Source: Martelella mediterranea (GTDB lineage: Bacteria; Pseudomonadota; Alphaproteobacteria; Rhizobiales; Rhizobiaceae). From it: a stretch of 45,247 nucleotides of DNA. The DNA lies in assembly GCF_021021415.1 (NCBI RefSeq), contig NZ_JAINWJ010000054.1, positions 1 through 45,247 of the forward strand, read 5' to 3'. Below the pieces are notes generated by a model, which did no database searches, was not told the origin of the DNA, and saw only the letters and a list, made by a program, of their open reading frames with translations. Both the position numbers and the translations under genes were made by a program. Shown here one piece after another: positions 17,650 through 25,448 of this stretch (within the stretch, counting starts at the first letter, position 1; every line of letters begins with the position of its first letter).

Positions 17650-18450
17650 TCAGTCGCAGCGCGCGCTCATGCCGCCATCAACCACGATCTCGGTTCCGGT
17701 GACGAACCTCGCCTCGTCGGAGCAGAGGAACAGCGCGGCATTGGCGGTGTCGCGGCCGTCTCCCATCCATCCCAGCGGAATACGCCTGACGCGTGATTGC
17801 AGCAGCGCTTCCACATCGCCGCCCATGCGCTGACCGGCAAGCCGCGACTCGACCATCGGCGTGTGGAGTTGTCCCGGCACCACCGTGTTGACCCGCACGC
17901 CCTTGGGCGCGAACTCCACCGCCGTCACCTTGGAGAAGTGGATGATCGCCGCCTTGGCCGAGGCATAAGCGATCTGCGGCGAGCCGGTGAAGCGGGTGCC
18001 AGAGGTGGAGGAGGTGTTGACGATGGCTCCGGCGCCCTTTTCGGCCATGTGCGGCAGCACCGCGCGGCAGGTCAGGTAGACGCTCTTGAGATTGAAATCC
18101 ATCTGCCGGTCCCAGCCGGCCTCGTCCAGGTCGGTCGGGCCGCCTTTGGCCGATCCGCCGACATTGTTTACGAGCAGGTCGATCGTGCCGAACCTGTCGA
18201 TACAGGCGGCAACCATCGCCTCGACCGAAGCGCGGTCCGTCACGTCGCAGAGATAGGGCTCGATCTCTCCTCCGGCGGCGCGAACCCGTTCCAGCGTCTC
18301 CTCCATGGTGTCACTGCGCAGGTCGACAGCAAAGATCCTGGCGCCTTCCTCGGCAAAACGCACGCAGGTGGCGCGGCCGTTCCCCCAGCCAGGACCGACG
18401 CAGCCAGCCCCGGTCACGATTGCGATTTTTCCTTCCAGCCGTCCAGCCAT
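17650..18450 (-). CDS. Short-chain dehydrogenase/reductase (SDR)
   Basis: A 266-residue SDR. The start at 18450 (MAGRLEGKIAIVTGAG) follows GAGGAG, while longer in-frame extension runs over the upstream amidohydrolase gene. The extended glycine loop TGAGCVGPGWGNGRA resembles that of the SDR at 2283, and FAVDLRSD suggests NAD preference. The catalytic motif YASAK is near 156, preceded by NTSSTSGTRFTGSP, and VDGGMSARCD closes the protein. It is the last gene of the TRAP-containing operon and sits one base after the amidohydrolase stop. It probably oxidises a hydroxyl group of a pathway intermediate. Confidence 0.9.
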   Translation of the reverse strand: MAGRLEGKIAIVTGAGCVGPGWGNGRATCVRFAEEGARIFAVDLRSDTMEETLERVRAAGGEIEPYLCDVTDRASVEAMVAACIDRFGTIDLLVNNVGGSAKGGPTDLDEAGWDRQMDFNLKSVYLTCRAVLPHMAEKGAGAIVNTSSTSGTRFTGSPQIAYASAKAAIIHFSKVTAVEFAPKGVRVNTVVPGQLHTPMVESRLAGQRMGGDVEALLQSRVRRIPLGWMGDGRDTANAALFLCSDEARFVTGTEIVVDGGMSARCD

Positions 18451-18451
18451 C

Positions 18452-19327
18452 TCAGTTCTCCTCGAAACGATAAAGTCTTGTGGGATTGTCGACCAGCAGC
18501 GCCTGCAACGCTGCCGCGTTCGGTGCGATCTGCGGCAGAAGGTCGAACAGATCGCCGTCATCCGGCGGAACGGTGCGGTAGTTCGGGTGCGGCCAATCCG
18601 TCCCCCACACCACCCGGTCGCCAAACCGCTCCACCACGGCGCGGGCGAAGGGCACCGCATCGGCGTAGGGCGGCTCCTGGCGCGATGCGCGCTCGCAGCC
18701 TGACACCTTGCACCACAGGTTCTTGTGGTCGAGCAAACGCAGCAGTGCCTGAAACGCGGGCTGCGCGAGGCCCAGAGAGGCGTCAATCCGGCCGATGTGG
18801 TCGACCACGACCGTTACCGGCAGTTCGATCAGCAGCGGCGATAGCGTTTCGATCAGGTCTGGCGCCATATGCACCTGCAAATGCATCTCCCGCTCGGCGA
18901 GACGCGGGGCGAGCGCGCGCAACTCCTCCGGCCCGGCGCCGGGCGCGAGATGCGCCATGTAGTTGAAACGCACGCCGCGAAAGCCTTGGCTCGCCAAGGT
19001 GTCCAGCATTGCATCGCCTGCGTCGGGCGGCGTGAGGGCAATGCCCAGATAGCGTCCCGGACGGGCCTGCATGGCATCGATGACGGCCGCGTTGTCATGC
19101 CCATGCACCGCCGACTGAACGATCACGCAGCGGTCGATCCCCATCTGGTCGTGCAGCGCGAAAAGCGCCTCCTTGGGGGCGTCGGCGGGTTTGTAGCTAT
19201 TGGTCTTCGAGTACGGAAACCGGTCTCGGGGACCGAATACGTGGCAATGGCAATCTGCCGCGCCGCCCGGCAGGTGCGCCTGCGTCGTTTGCGGATCGCG
19301 TTTCCAGGTCACCGGTCGTTCATTCAT
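18452..19327 (-). CDS. Amidohydrolase, 2-pyrone-4,6-dicarboxylate lactonase (LigI)-like
   Basis: A 291-residue TIM-barrel amidohydrolase. Family signatures include the first metal motif analogue DCHCHVFGPRDRFPYS near 25, VVDHIGRIDAS near 180, and GTDWPHPNYRTVPPDD near 245, where the Asp is the usual catalytic base. This pattern is typical of LigI and related lactonases that hydrolyse ring lactones such as 2-pyrone-4,6-dicarboxylate or sugar lactones. The gene overlaps the preceding carboxymuconolactone-decarboxylase-like gene by 8 bases. Together they suggest a ring- or lactone-containing intermediate (inference). The exact substrate is not determined. Confidence 0.87.
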   Translation of the reverse strand: MNERPVTWKRDPQTTQAHLPGGAADCHCHVFGPRDRFPYSKTNSYKPADAPKEALFALHDQMGIDRCVIVQSAVHGHDNAAVIDAMQARPGRYLGIALTPPDAGDAMLDTLASQGFRGVRFNYMAHLAPGAGPEELRALAPRLAEREMHLQVHMAPDLIETLSPLLIELPVTVVVDHIGRIDASLGLAQPAFQALLRLLDHKNLWCKVSGCERASRQEPPYADAVPFARAVVERFGDRVVWGTDWPHPNYRTVPPDDGDLFDLLPQIAPNAAALQALLVDNPTRLYRFEEN

Positions 19328-19892
19328 CGGACAACTCCGGCGTCGGGTTGTCTCCCATCGGCGGCACTCTGAAGATATTGATGGTCAGCGATATCAGGGT
19401 GTAGTAGCCGAGCATTCCAACGAGATCGACGAGTGCCTGCTCTCCCAGAGTATCGATGGCGCGGGCATAAAGCGCATCATCGATGTTGCGCGTCTCATGC
19501 GCCGCACGCGACACGTCGTAGACCACCGCTTCCATCGCATCGTTGAAGTCCGGCCGGCGGTTTAGCCGGATTTCCTCGATAATCTCCGCCGACAGACCAG
19601 CCTTGAGCGCGTGGCCCTTGTGGATCTGCCATTCATATTCCGATCCGAACACCCGGCCCGTCACCAGAATGGCGAGCTCGGAGAGTTTGGGGTCAAGAAC
19701 CGTATCGTAGCGGCAGTAACGGCCGAGATCCTGTGCCTTTGCGGCCAGTTCGGGGCGGTGAAGCCAAACGGCCAGAGGACCGCGGACGCCCCCGCGGGGC
19801 CCGCTGGCGATGGCGTCGTGTATTTCCTGCTGGCGCTCATTGTAAGTGCTGGGATCGGGGGCAGGCAGGCGTTGTTCGGGCCATCGGCTCAT
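19320..19892 (-). CDS. Carboxymuconolactone decarboxylase-family protein
   Basis: A 190-residue protein with the all-helical CMD/AhpD-like pattern: PKLSELAILVTGRVFGSEYEWQIHKGHALKAGLSAE (about residues 64-100, broken here only for description) is the core helix-turn-helix. It lacks the CxxC of AhpD-type peroxidases, and His and Glu residues around EYEWQIH match the decarboxylase-like branch. The start at 19892 is preferred because AAGGACAAGAG lies just upstream and it overlaps the GST stop as ATGA. Many such proteins accompany aromatic or lactone degradation but lack defined activities. Confidence 0.83.
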   Translation of the reverse strand: MSRWPEQRLPAPDPSTYNERQQEIHDAIASGPRGGVRGPLAVWLHRPELAAKAQDLGRYCRYDTVLDPKLSELAILVTGRVFGSEYEWQIHKGHALKAGLSAEIIEEIRLNRRPDFNDAMEAVVYDVSRAAHETRNIDDALYARAIDTLGEQALVDLVGMLGYYTLISLTINIFRVPPMGDNPTPELSDE

Positions 19893-20533
19893 TCTCTTGT
19901 CCTTTCGGTTTCGCTCCAAAAGCAGTGGCTGCGCCCGAAGGTGTCAAGCCAGTTTTCCAGCGCGGGATGATCGGCGCGCCATTCCAGCGGCTGACGCCAG
20001 TCCAGATAGCCCAACGCCGCCGCAAGGGTGATTTGCACCAGCTCCGCGCGACGGGGATCCGGAAGGTCCGGTTCAAAGGCGGCGAGGGCGCGTGTGATCT
20101 TGCCGCGCTGATGCGCCAGCCAACGCTCGGAGGTCTGACCGGGCTCGCGGAACCGGTTTTCGTAACTGACCAGCAGTGCGGCGTCGGTGATCCCGTCCGC
20201 CAGCCGCGCCCGGGTCAGCGCCCGGAACCGCTCCAGCCCGGCCCGGGGTAACAGGCGACCGCCCCCGGCCACCGCATCGAGCATTTCGAGGATGACGTGG
20301 CTGTCGTAGAACGCCTCGCCTCCGATCATCAGGCAGGGTAGCTTTCCCAAAGGGTTCTGTTGCCGCAGACTGTCATCCTCGTCCATTGTGTCGGCGGATT
20401 GCAGATGCACCCGCTCCTCCAGTCCGAGAGCGATCAACGCCATGCGCACCTTGCGTCCGAATGGCGAGGTTTTGGTGCTGCGGAGCACGATCTTATCCGC
20501 TGGTCTCCCCCAATATGACGCGATTGCGTTCAT
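19889..20533 (-). CDS. Glutathione S-transferase family protein
   Basis: A 214-residue GST. The thioredoxin-like N-terminal domain shows RSTKTSPFGRKVRMALIALG (with Ser/Thr before the Pro as the likely glutathione-activating residue), NPLGKLPCLMIGG with the cis-Pro, and YDSHVILEMLD for gamma-glutamyl binding. The C-terminal helical domain follows. The start at 20533 overlaps the dctM stop as ATGA and has GGAG upstream. Within a catabolic operon such GSTs may act as isomerases, ring-opening or detoxifying enzymes; none can be chosen here. Confidence 0.87.
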   Translation of the reverse strand: MNAIASYWGRPADKIVLRSTKTSPFGRKVRMALIALGLEERVHLQSADTMDEDDSLRQQNPLGKLPCLMIGGEAFYDSHVILEMLDAVAGGGRLLPRAGLERFRALTRARLADGITDAALLVSYENRFREPGQTSERWLAHQRGKITRALAAFEPDLPDPRRAELVQITLAAALGYLDWRQPLEWRADHPALENWLDTFGRSHCFWSETERTRE

Positions 20534-21840
20534 TGCATCCGCTCCGGCAAGAACAGGGCGATCTGCGGGAAGATACACAGCAAGACCAGCATCGCCAGAC
20601 CGGCAATGACAAAAGGCAGGAGGCCGCGGAACACTTCTTCAAGCTGCACCCGGCCTTCGGAGGCGGACTGCACCACAAAGCAGTTGATGCCGACCGGAGG
20701 CGTGACCGCGCCGATTTCCACCAGCAGCACGACGAAGATGCCGAACCAGACGGGATCAAAACCAAGGTTCATCATCACCGGGTGCGTGATCGGCAGCGTG
20801 ATTGCCAGCAGCGCGGGCGCATCCATCAACATGCCCAGAGCAAGGTAGATGACAGCGACGAACGCCACGATGATCCAGCGATTGACTTCAAGCCCGGTCA
20901 GGAAGCCGCCGACGACGTTGGTGACGCCGGAAAGGGCGAGGAACTTCGAGAACACCAGCGCACACATCAGAATGGCAAAGATCATGGCCGTGGTGCGCAT
21001 CGTTTCCATCAGCGTCTCTTTCAGGGCGATGCCCTTGAAACCGCGATGCCTGATCAGCGCCAGAACAAGCGTCAGCATGGCTCCGACGCCACCTGCTTCG
21101 GTTGGCGTGAATATCCCCAGATACAGTCCCGACACGATCGCCACGATAATCAGCACAAGCGGGCCTGCCATGCGCAGCGCCAGAACCTTTTCGCGAAGCG
21201 AGTAGGTCTGGGTGTCCATCGGCGCCAGTTCCGGGTTCATTCGCACCTGAAGCCAGATCGACAGGCACAGGATCAGGGCGAAGAGGATGCCGGGGATGAA
21301 GCCGGCGATTAGAAGCGCGCCGATCGAACTGTCGGTCAGGATGCCGTAAACCACGACCAGCGCCGAAGGCGGAATCATCACCGCCAGAGTGCCGGCGATG
21401 GCGATGGATGCGGAGGCCAGTCTTTTGTCGTAGCCGCGGTTGAGCATTTGCGGCAGCGCGAGCTTGGTGAATACTGTTGCGGTACCCACTGACGAACCGG
21501 AGGCCGCCCCGAAAGCCGCTGCACCGAGCGTGGTCGAGATGGCGAGACCGCCTCGCAGGCCGCCCAGCCATTTTGAAGCGGCTTCGAAAAGGTCTTCGCC
21601 CAAGCCTGCCCGCATGGCGAAAAAGCCCATCAGAAGGAATAGCGGAATGACGGAGAAGTGAAAGGAATGCGTGGTGTCGAAGAACACCGTGGACAGGATC
21701 GCGGTCGATGCGTTGAACCCCACCAGTGCCGCAAGACCCAGTGCGCCCACAAGCCCCAACACCACCATAACGTTAATTCCGAGCAGAATGCCGGCAAAGA
21801 GGCACAGGGTTCCCAGAAGCCCAATAGCTATATTGCTCAT
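20530..21840 (-). CDS. dctM: TRAP transporter large permease subunit DctM
   Basis: A 436-residue membrane protein with about twelve hydrophobic segments, the ion-coupled large subunit of a TRAP carboxylate importer. Characteristic motifs are LLMGFFAMRAGLGEDLFEAA near 55, GAAFGAASGSSVGTATVF near 92, and NRGYDKRLASASIAIAGTLA near 120. The start at 21840 (MSNIAIGLLGT) overlaps the dctQ stop as ATGA. It partners DctQ and DctP upstream in the same operon. Confidence 0.95.
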   Translation of the reverse strand: MSNIAIGLLGTLCLFAGILLGINVMVVLGLVGALGLAALVGFNASTAILSTVFFDTTHSFHFSVIPLFLLMGFFAMRAGLGEDLFEAASKWLGGLRGGLAISTTLGAAAFGAASGSSVGTATVFTKLALPQMLNRGYDKRLASASIAIAGTLAVMIPPSALVVVYGILTDSSIGALLIAGFIPGILFALILCLSIWLQVRMNPELAPMDTQTYSLREKVLALRMAGPLVLIIVAIVSGLYLGIFTPTEAGGVGAMLTLVLALIRHRGFKGIALKETLMETMRTTAMIFAILMCALVFSKFLALSGVTNVVGGFLTGLEVNRWIIVAFVAVIYLALGMLMDAPALLAITLPITHPVMMNLGFDPVWFGIFVVLLVEIGAVTPPVGINCFVVQSASEGRVQLEEVFRGLLPFVIAGLAMLVLLCIFPQIALFLPERMQ

Positions 21841-22361
21841 TCGATTTCCTCCGGGTCTGTATCGGGAAGCGCGCCGCCGAGCGCGGCCGCAGCCGCATCG
21901 ATCAAAAATTGTACGGTCAGAAGCGCCATGCCAAAGGCAATCACGCCTTTTACCGGCCACAATGGATAGCGGATCGAGCCGCGCTCGATTTCACCTATGG
22001 CAATTGATTTCGCCGTTAATTTCCAGCCGGCATAGGTTGCCCAGGCAAACAGTGCTGCGCCGGCCAGCATCGCCAGAACGAGAAGAGCTCGCTGCAAGCG
22101 TTCCGGCAGTTTGCGGGTCAGCAGGACAACCTTGATGTGCCCGCCTTCGTATTGCGTCATCGCAAGGGACAGGAAAATAATGAACGGAAGCGCCCCTTCC
22201 GTCAGTTCCAAGGTGCCCCCGACCGGCATGTTGAAGAGATAGCGCAACAGCACATTTGCCACGACCAGCAACATGACGGCCATCAGTGCAGCGCCGGCAA
22301 TAAGGCCGCATAGGTTCAGCACGCGTCCGAAGCCGGCGCGTACGCTCGTTATGAATTGCAT
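21837..22361 (-). CDS. dctQ: TRAP transporter small permease subunit DctQ
   Basis: A 174-residue membrane protein with four predicted segments (about residues 15-37, 55-75, 94-115 and 135-160) and the family-type NVLLRYLFNMPVGGTLELTE (residues about 37-56). It forms the small TRAP subunit. It begins 53 bases after dctP, as usual for dctPQM operons, and overlaps dctM by four bases. Confidence 0.92.
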   Translation of the reverse strand: MQFITSVRAGFGRVLNLCGLIAGAALMAVMLLVVANVLLRYLFNMPVGGTLELTEGALPFIIFLSLAMTQYEGGHIKVVLLTRKLPERLQRALLVLAMLAGAALFAWATYAGWKLTAKSIAIGEIERGSIRYPLWPVKGVIAFGMALLTVQFLIDAAAAALGGALPDTDPEEIE

Positions 22362-22414
22362 CGGATCTCTCCTGAGACTTTGGCGCGGGAAGTGCCCGCG
22401 CCAACATTCGGTTT

Positions 22415-23416
22415 TCAGAATGTCAGTTTCTCGACGATGTCATCGACCGGCACGTCCCGGGCCTCGGCCTTTTCGATCCATTCTTCCCGGACAGCCTGAA
22501 CTCTTTCATCGGCAACCAAAGCTTCGAGCTCTCCTGCCGGAAACTCCATGACCTCCACGCCGAGATCGCCCTTCCAGAGTTCACGAACACGCGTGGCATC
22601 CTCGTCGAGCTCGCGGCTGTATTCCAGAAGGTAGTCATGTCCCAGTTGATCGATCACAGCGCGGGTCTCATCGTCCATCGCGTTGTAGCTATCAAGGTTC
22701 ATTGCGATGATATGGCCGAAGGAGGCGCCGAACGGCGCTTCGATGTAGTATTTGGCAACTTCGTCATATTTCCATCCCCGCGCCAGTGCCGGGCCGATTG
22801 GCGTGCAATCAATCACCGAGCGCTGAAGCGCTTCGTATGCGTCGGCGGTCGAAATCGACACCGGAATGGCGCCCATCGCCTCGATCAGCGCAGGATAGGC
22901 GAAACCGTAAGAGCGGATGCGCAACCCTTTCATATCGTCCAGCGAGCGAACCGGCTTCGTGCAGAGAAGACCATAGCTTTCCAACGGCCGGAAGCCGACG
23001 GCGTGCAGATTCTGCTCGGCAAGCTCCTCGCTGAACTGCGGATACCGTGCATGCCACTCCTCCATCGCCTCGCCGACGCCCAGAGAATCCATCGGCTGCG
23101 GAATGTAGAAACCAATGGCGTTGTTGAGTGGCAGGAGGTCCGGGAAATAAGGCGTCACCACGTCACCGAAGTCACCGACCCCTGCGGCCAGCGTTTCGGG
23201 AATTTCGCGCGTCTTGGCGACGGAGCCGCCCCAGAATATCTCGATTTCATGTTTGCCGCCTGTGCGTTCGGCGAACTGGTCGGCAAACCATTGCGTTGTG
23301 ATCGCCTGGGCGTCGCCGGCGCCTTGCGGCTTGTAGGTAACCCACTTGTAGGTGTCGGCAAGCGCATCGCTTGCCATAATGCTGGCAACGGCAGCAATGG
23401 AAATGAGTAGCTTCAT
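22415..23416 (-). CDS. dctP: TRAP transporter solute-binding protein DctP
   Basis: A 333-residue periplasmic binding protein. The start at 23416 (MKLLISIAAVASIMASDALA) gives a signal peptide cleaved after ALA. TRAP-family landmarks are WFADQFAERTGGKHEIEIFW near 48 and LRIRSYGFAYPALIEAMGAI (about 172-191), in which the conserved Arg normally binds the ligand carboxylate. YEALQRSVIDCTPIG matches the family's later motif. It captures an organic acid for DctQM. As the first gene of a seven-gene operon it links uptake to the downstream GST, CMD-like, lactonase-like and SDR enzymes. Confidence 0.95.
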   Translation of the reverse strand: MKLLISIAAVASIMASDALADTYKWVTYKPQGAGDAQAITTQWFADQFAERTGGKHEIEIFWGGSVAKTREIPETLAAGVGDFGDVVTPYFPDLLPLNNAIGFYIPQPMDSLGVGEAMEEWHARYPQFSEELAEQNLHAVGFRPLESYGLLCTKPVRSLDDMKGLRIRSYGFAYPALIEAMGAIPVSISTADAYEALQRSVIDCTPIGPALARGWKYDEVAKYYIEAPFGASFGHIIAMNLDSYNAMDDETRAVIDQLGHDYLLEYSRELDEDATRVRELWKGDLGVEVMEFPAGELEALVADERVQAVREEWIEKAEARDVPVDDIVEKLTF

Positions 23417-23482
23417 TTGGTTCCCTCCCAACTCAGTGGTTCCTCTAACCACTGTTCAGGAGAAATACTAATGAATCGCAAG

Positions 23483-23531
23483 GCATGCCGAAAATGCCAA
23501 TTCCGCATGCTTTCCATGCTGGTGGGGCATG
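23483..23531. promoter_or_regulatory. Phased GCATG repeats upstream of dctP
   Basis: GCATG occurs at 23483-23487, 23505-23509 and 23527-23531, exactly 22 bases apart, in the 116-base gap between the LysR gene and dctP. Two-turn spacing fits a regulator tetramer bound along one face of DNA, as LysR proteins often do. The adjacent LysR protein is the likely binder (inference). Confidence 0.4.
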
Positions 23532-23532
23532 A

Positions 23533-24453
23533 TTAGTGCCAGATATTACGCTCAACAAGCTCCCGGACGATTTCGGCTATGACGGCCTCGACCGCGCTGA
23601 CGGCGAGGTTGTGTCGCCGATCGGTTTTGATCGCCGTGCATAACCTCCATTCGATTTCCGGCGCAACAATGGGCACTGCTGACAGCGTCCCGAGGTGAAA
23701 TTCCGTCAGGACGCCGCCGAAAGTCAATAGCGTGTAACCGTGTCCGCCCCGCACGAGCGCCTTGAGATGCCATATGCCGTCAACACGCTGAACGACATTC
23801 AGCGCGGTTCCGATTTTCTCCGCATGCTGATCAGCCAGCAGCCTCAGGTAGTTGGAGCGTGAGGGCATGATCAGGGGGAGCGCCGCCGCCTCAGCCAATG
23901 TGTATGAGGGCCTCTCGAGCGATCCCGTGCATCCGATCAGGTGAAGTTTTTCGACAAGCAACTCCTGGCTGGAAATATCGGTACGTTCGGGCGGATTATG
24001 CATCACCGCCAGGCTGATCTGGCCATTGAGCAACAGGTCTTCCAGCTCCCGGCTGAAGCCTTCTTGAAAGCGCAGCACGATATCCGGAAACCGTTCCTTT
24101 ATCCGCTCAAGCAAAGGAGGACAGATAAACTCGCCCGGTGTAGGCGGCATTCCGACAACGACAGTGCCGGCCGGTCTCTCCGAACTTGCCGTCAGATCAT
24201 GATACGTTTGGGCAAGCTGACCGAACAATGTATAGGCACGGTCGAGCAGGACCTTTCCTGCGGGCGTGACTTCCACGCCTCTGACAGATCGCTCGAACAG
24301 CGTTACCTTCAGGTCATTCTCAAGGCTGGCGATCTTTCGGCTAAGCGCCGGCTGAGCGATGTTCAGGCGACTGGCCGCGCGCGTGATATTCCGCTCCTCG
24401 GCGACAGTGACGAAACACCTCAAGGTGCGGATATCCGGCTCCCAATCTGACAA
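23533..24453 (-). CDS. LysR-type transcriptional regulator
   Basis: A 306-residue LysR regulator. The helix-turn-helix region is clear: IRTLRCFVTVAEERNITRAA, SRLNIAQPALSRKIASLE, and FERSVRGVEVTPAG. The effector domain follows (GTVVVGMPPTPGEFICPPLL). The apparent start is TTG at 24453, with GAGAGGA a few bases upstream. It is located directly upstream of dctP in the same orientation and likely controls the dctPQM operon through the phased repeats at 23483-23531. Confidence 0.9.
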   Translation of the reverse strand: MSDWEPDIRTLRCFVTVAEERNITRAASRLNIAQPALSRKIASLENDLKVTLFERSVRGVEVTPAGKVLLDRAYTLFGQLAQTYHDLTASSERPAGTVVVGMPPTPGEFICPPLLERIKERFPDIVLRFQEGFSRELEDLLLNGQISLAVMHNPPERTDISSQELLVEKLHLIGCTGSLERPSYTLAEAAALPLIMPSRSNYLRLLADQHAEKIGTALNVVQRVDGIWHLKALVRGGHGYTLLTFGGVLTEFHLGTLSAVPIVAPEIEWRLCTAIKTDRRHNLAVSAVEAVIAEIVRELVERNIWH

Positions 24454-24494
24454 AGCAATCCTCTCCGTTCAATTCCGAACCAGCCCTGGCAAAC

Positions 24495-24611
24495 GACGTC
24501 ATCCGCGGTCGCGGAAAGAACATATCGGCGTTTGAAGTCGAGAATGCAATCCGGTCGCATCCGCTCCTGCGCGAAGTCGCGGTCTATCCGGTGTCTTCGG
24601 AGTTTTCCTGG
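24495..24611 (+). pseudogene. Remnant of an AMP-dependent CoA ligase C-terminal domain
   Basis: A 39-codon stretch reads DVIRGRGKNISAFEVE, then NAIRSHPLLREVAVYPV and SSEFS. This matches the C-terminal domain of crotonobetaine/carnitine-CoA-ligase-like AMP-binding enzymes, where DxIRRRGENIS is the hinge motif and the following helix and strand read (E)VExALxxHPxVxExAVxxVPSE. The conserved Lys-equivalent region and everything upstream are missing, and the frame is lost after about 24611. It is a relic of a deleted gene. From the LysR start (24453) to 25018 no intact gene is seen. Confidence 0.6.
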
Positions 24612-24765
24612 CGCTCAGCCGTTTCATCGAGGCGATCGCGCCCTGCGAGACGTCAGGCCTCGCTGTCCATGGCCAGCGGCGCGATTGAAAGCGCCTTCTG
24701 GATCGCGACTGCCTTCATCCGGGCGCCTTCGATCAGTCGCGGTGTCCACATCGCCTCAAACTCCA

Positions 24766-24798
24766 AAAGCCATACAAATTATTATATTGTATGGCTTT
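24766..24798. repeat. Perfect 12-bp inverted repeat, with partial repeats nearby
   Basis: Arms AAAGCCATACAA (24766-24777) and TTGTATGGCTTT (24787-24798) surround ATTATTATA in an AT-rich stretch. The half-site TTGTATGG recurs at 24905-24912 and TTGTATGGCT at 24960-24969. This looks like an operator array (for instance for a GntR/FadR-like repressor) left from a deleted gene, or a hairpin. A 33-codon minus-strand frame starting near 24754 (MWTPRLIEGARMKA) follows GGAG but is unassigned. Confidence 0.5.
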
Positions 24799-25018
24799 AC
24801 GTGTAAAGAAAACATGATAAGAATCTACCAGATTGCGCCGTAATACTATGTACGCGCTATATAAATTGACTTTCTATAAATCGGCTTGTATGTCATTTTG
24901 GGAATTGTATGGGTGAAATTGGTTGTAATAGGCGCATACGCGAACTACGCTTCAGAAAATTGTATGGCTCCACGAGCATCCCGCCGACAGTTGGAACATG
25001 GCCCCGCAGCGCAGGTTG

Positions 25019-25174
25019 GTGAATCACGATGACACGTTTCAGGCCCTGCTCTCAGAGCTGAAACCTGAGGGACGATACAGGGCATTCGCGGAGTTCGAAC
25101 GCATCGCGGGCGCTTTCCCGGCAGCACTGCGCCACAGGCCGGATGGCAGCACACAGCGCGTCACGGTGTGGTGA
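25019..25174 (+). pseudogene. hemA: Truncated 5-aminolevulinate synthase (N-terminal remnant)
   Basis: From GTG 25019 the frame reads VNHDDTFQALLSELKPEGRY and continues with RAFAEFERIAGAFP and RVTVW before a stop at 25172. This is the N-terminal pattern of alphaproteobacterial 5-aminolevulinate synthase, where GRYRxFAxLER and VTVWCSNDYLGMGQ are typical. In place of the CSNDYLG motif the sequence stops and then loses similarity, so the catalytic pyridoxal-phosphate domain is absent. It represents about 51 of some 400 residues. It is either a relic of a second synthase (some natural-product clusters carry one for the C5N unit) or a recombination scar from the housekeeping gene. Confidence 0.6.
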
Positions 25175-25259
25175 GGCAATGCCCGCCAGGTCGCCCGAGG
25201 CCGCACAATCTCGCAATCGACGTCGTAAAACAACACAAAAAGTGAAAGGGTCAAAAACG

Positions 25260-25448
25260 ATGAACTGGGTTCCTATAGTCCTCATGATATTCAAGATTGG
25301 CGTGCTGGGCGCGACAATCTTCTTCTCAATCAAATCGCACCGTGATGGAGAAAAGGAGCAAGAAAGAGAGCGGGCAGCCAACCGACAGGATGCCCCCGCC
25401 CAGAACGCCTTTGATCCCTCAACGCCCGACTTAAAGGTCGATGGTTGA
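25260..25448 (+). CDS. Putative small single-span membrane protein
   Basis: A possible 62-residue protein, MNWVPIVLMIFKIGVLGA and on, with one hydrophobic segment (about residues 3-22) followed by a strongly charged tail rich in Lys, Glu and Arg. GAAAGGG lies 9 bases before the ATG. No family is recognised. It follows the synthase remnant, and nothing confirms expression. Small membrane proteins of this shape are common, but a chance open frame is equally possible. Confidence 0.4.
   Translation: MNWVPIVLMIFKIGVLGATIFFSIKSHRDGEKEQERERAANRQDAPAQNAFDPSTPDLKVDG

Noticed and set aside
24912-25033. GTG frame starting VKLVVIGAYANYA upstream of the synthase remnant
   Set aside because: Only about 40 codons, overlaps the synthase fragment in another frame, and lacks a supported ribosome site or family.
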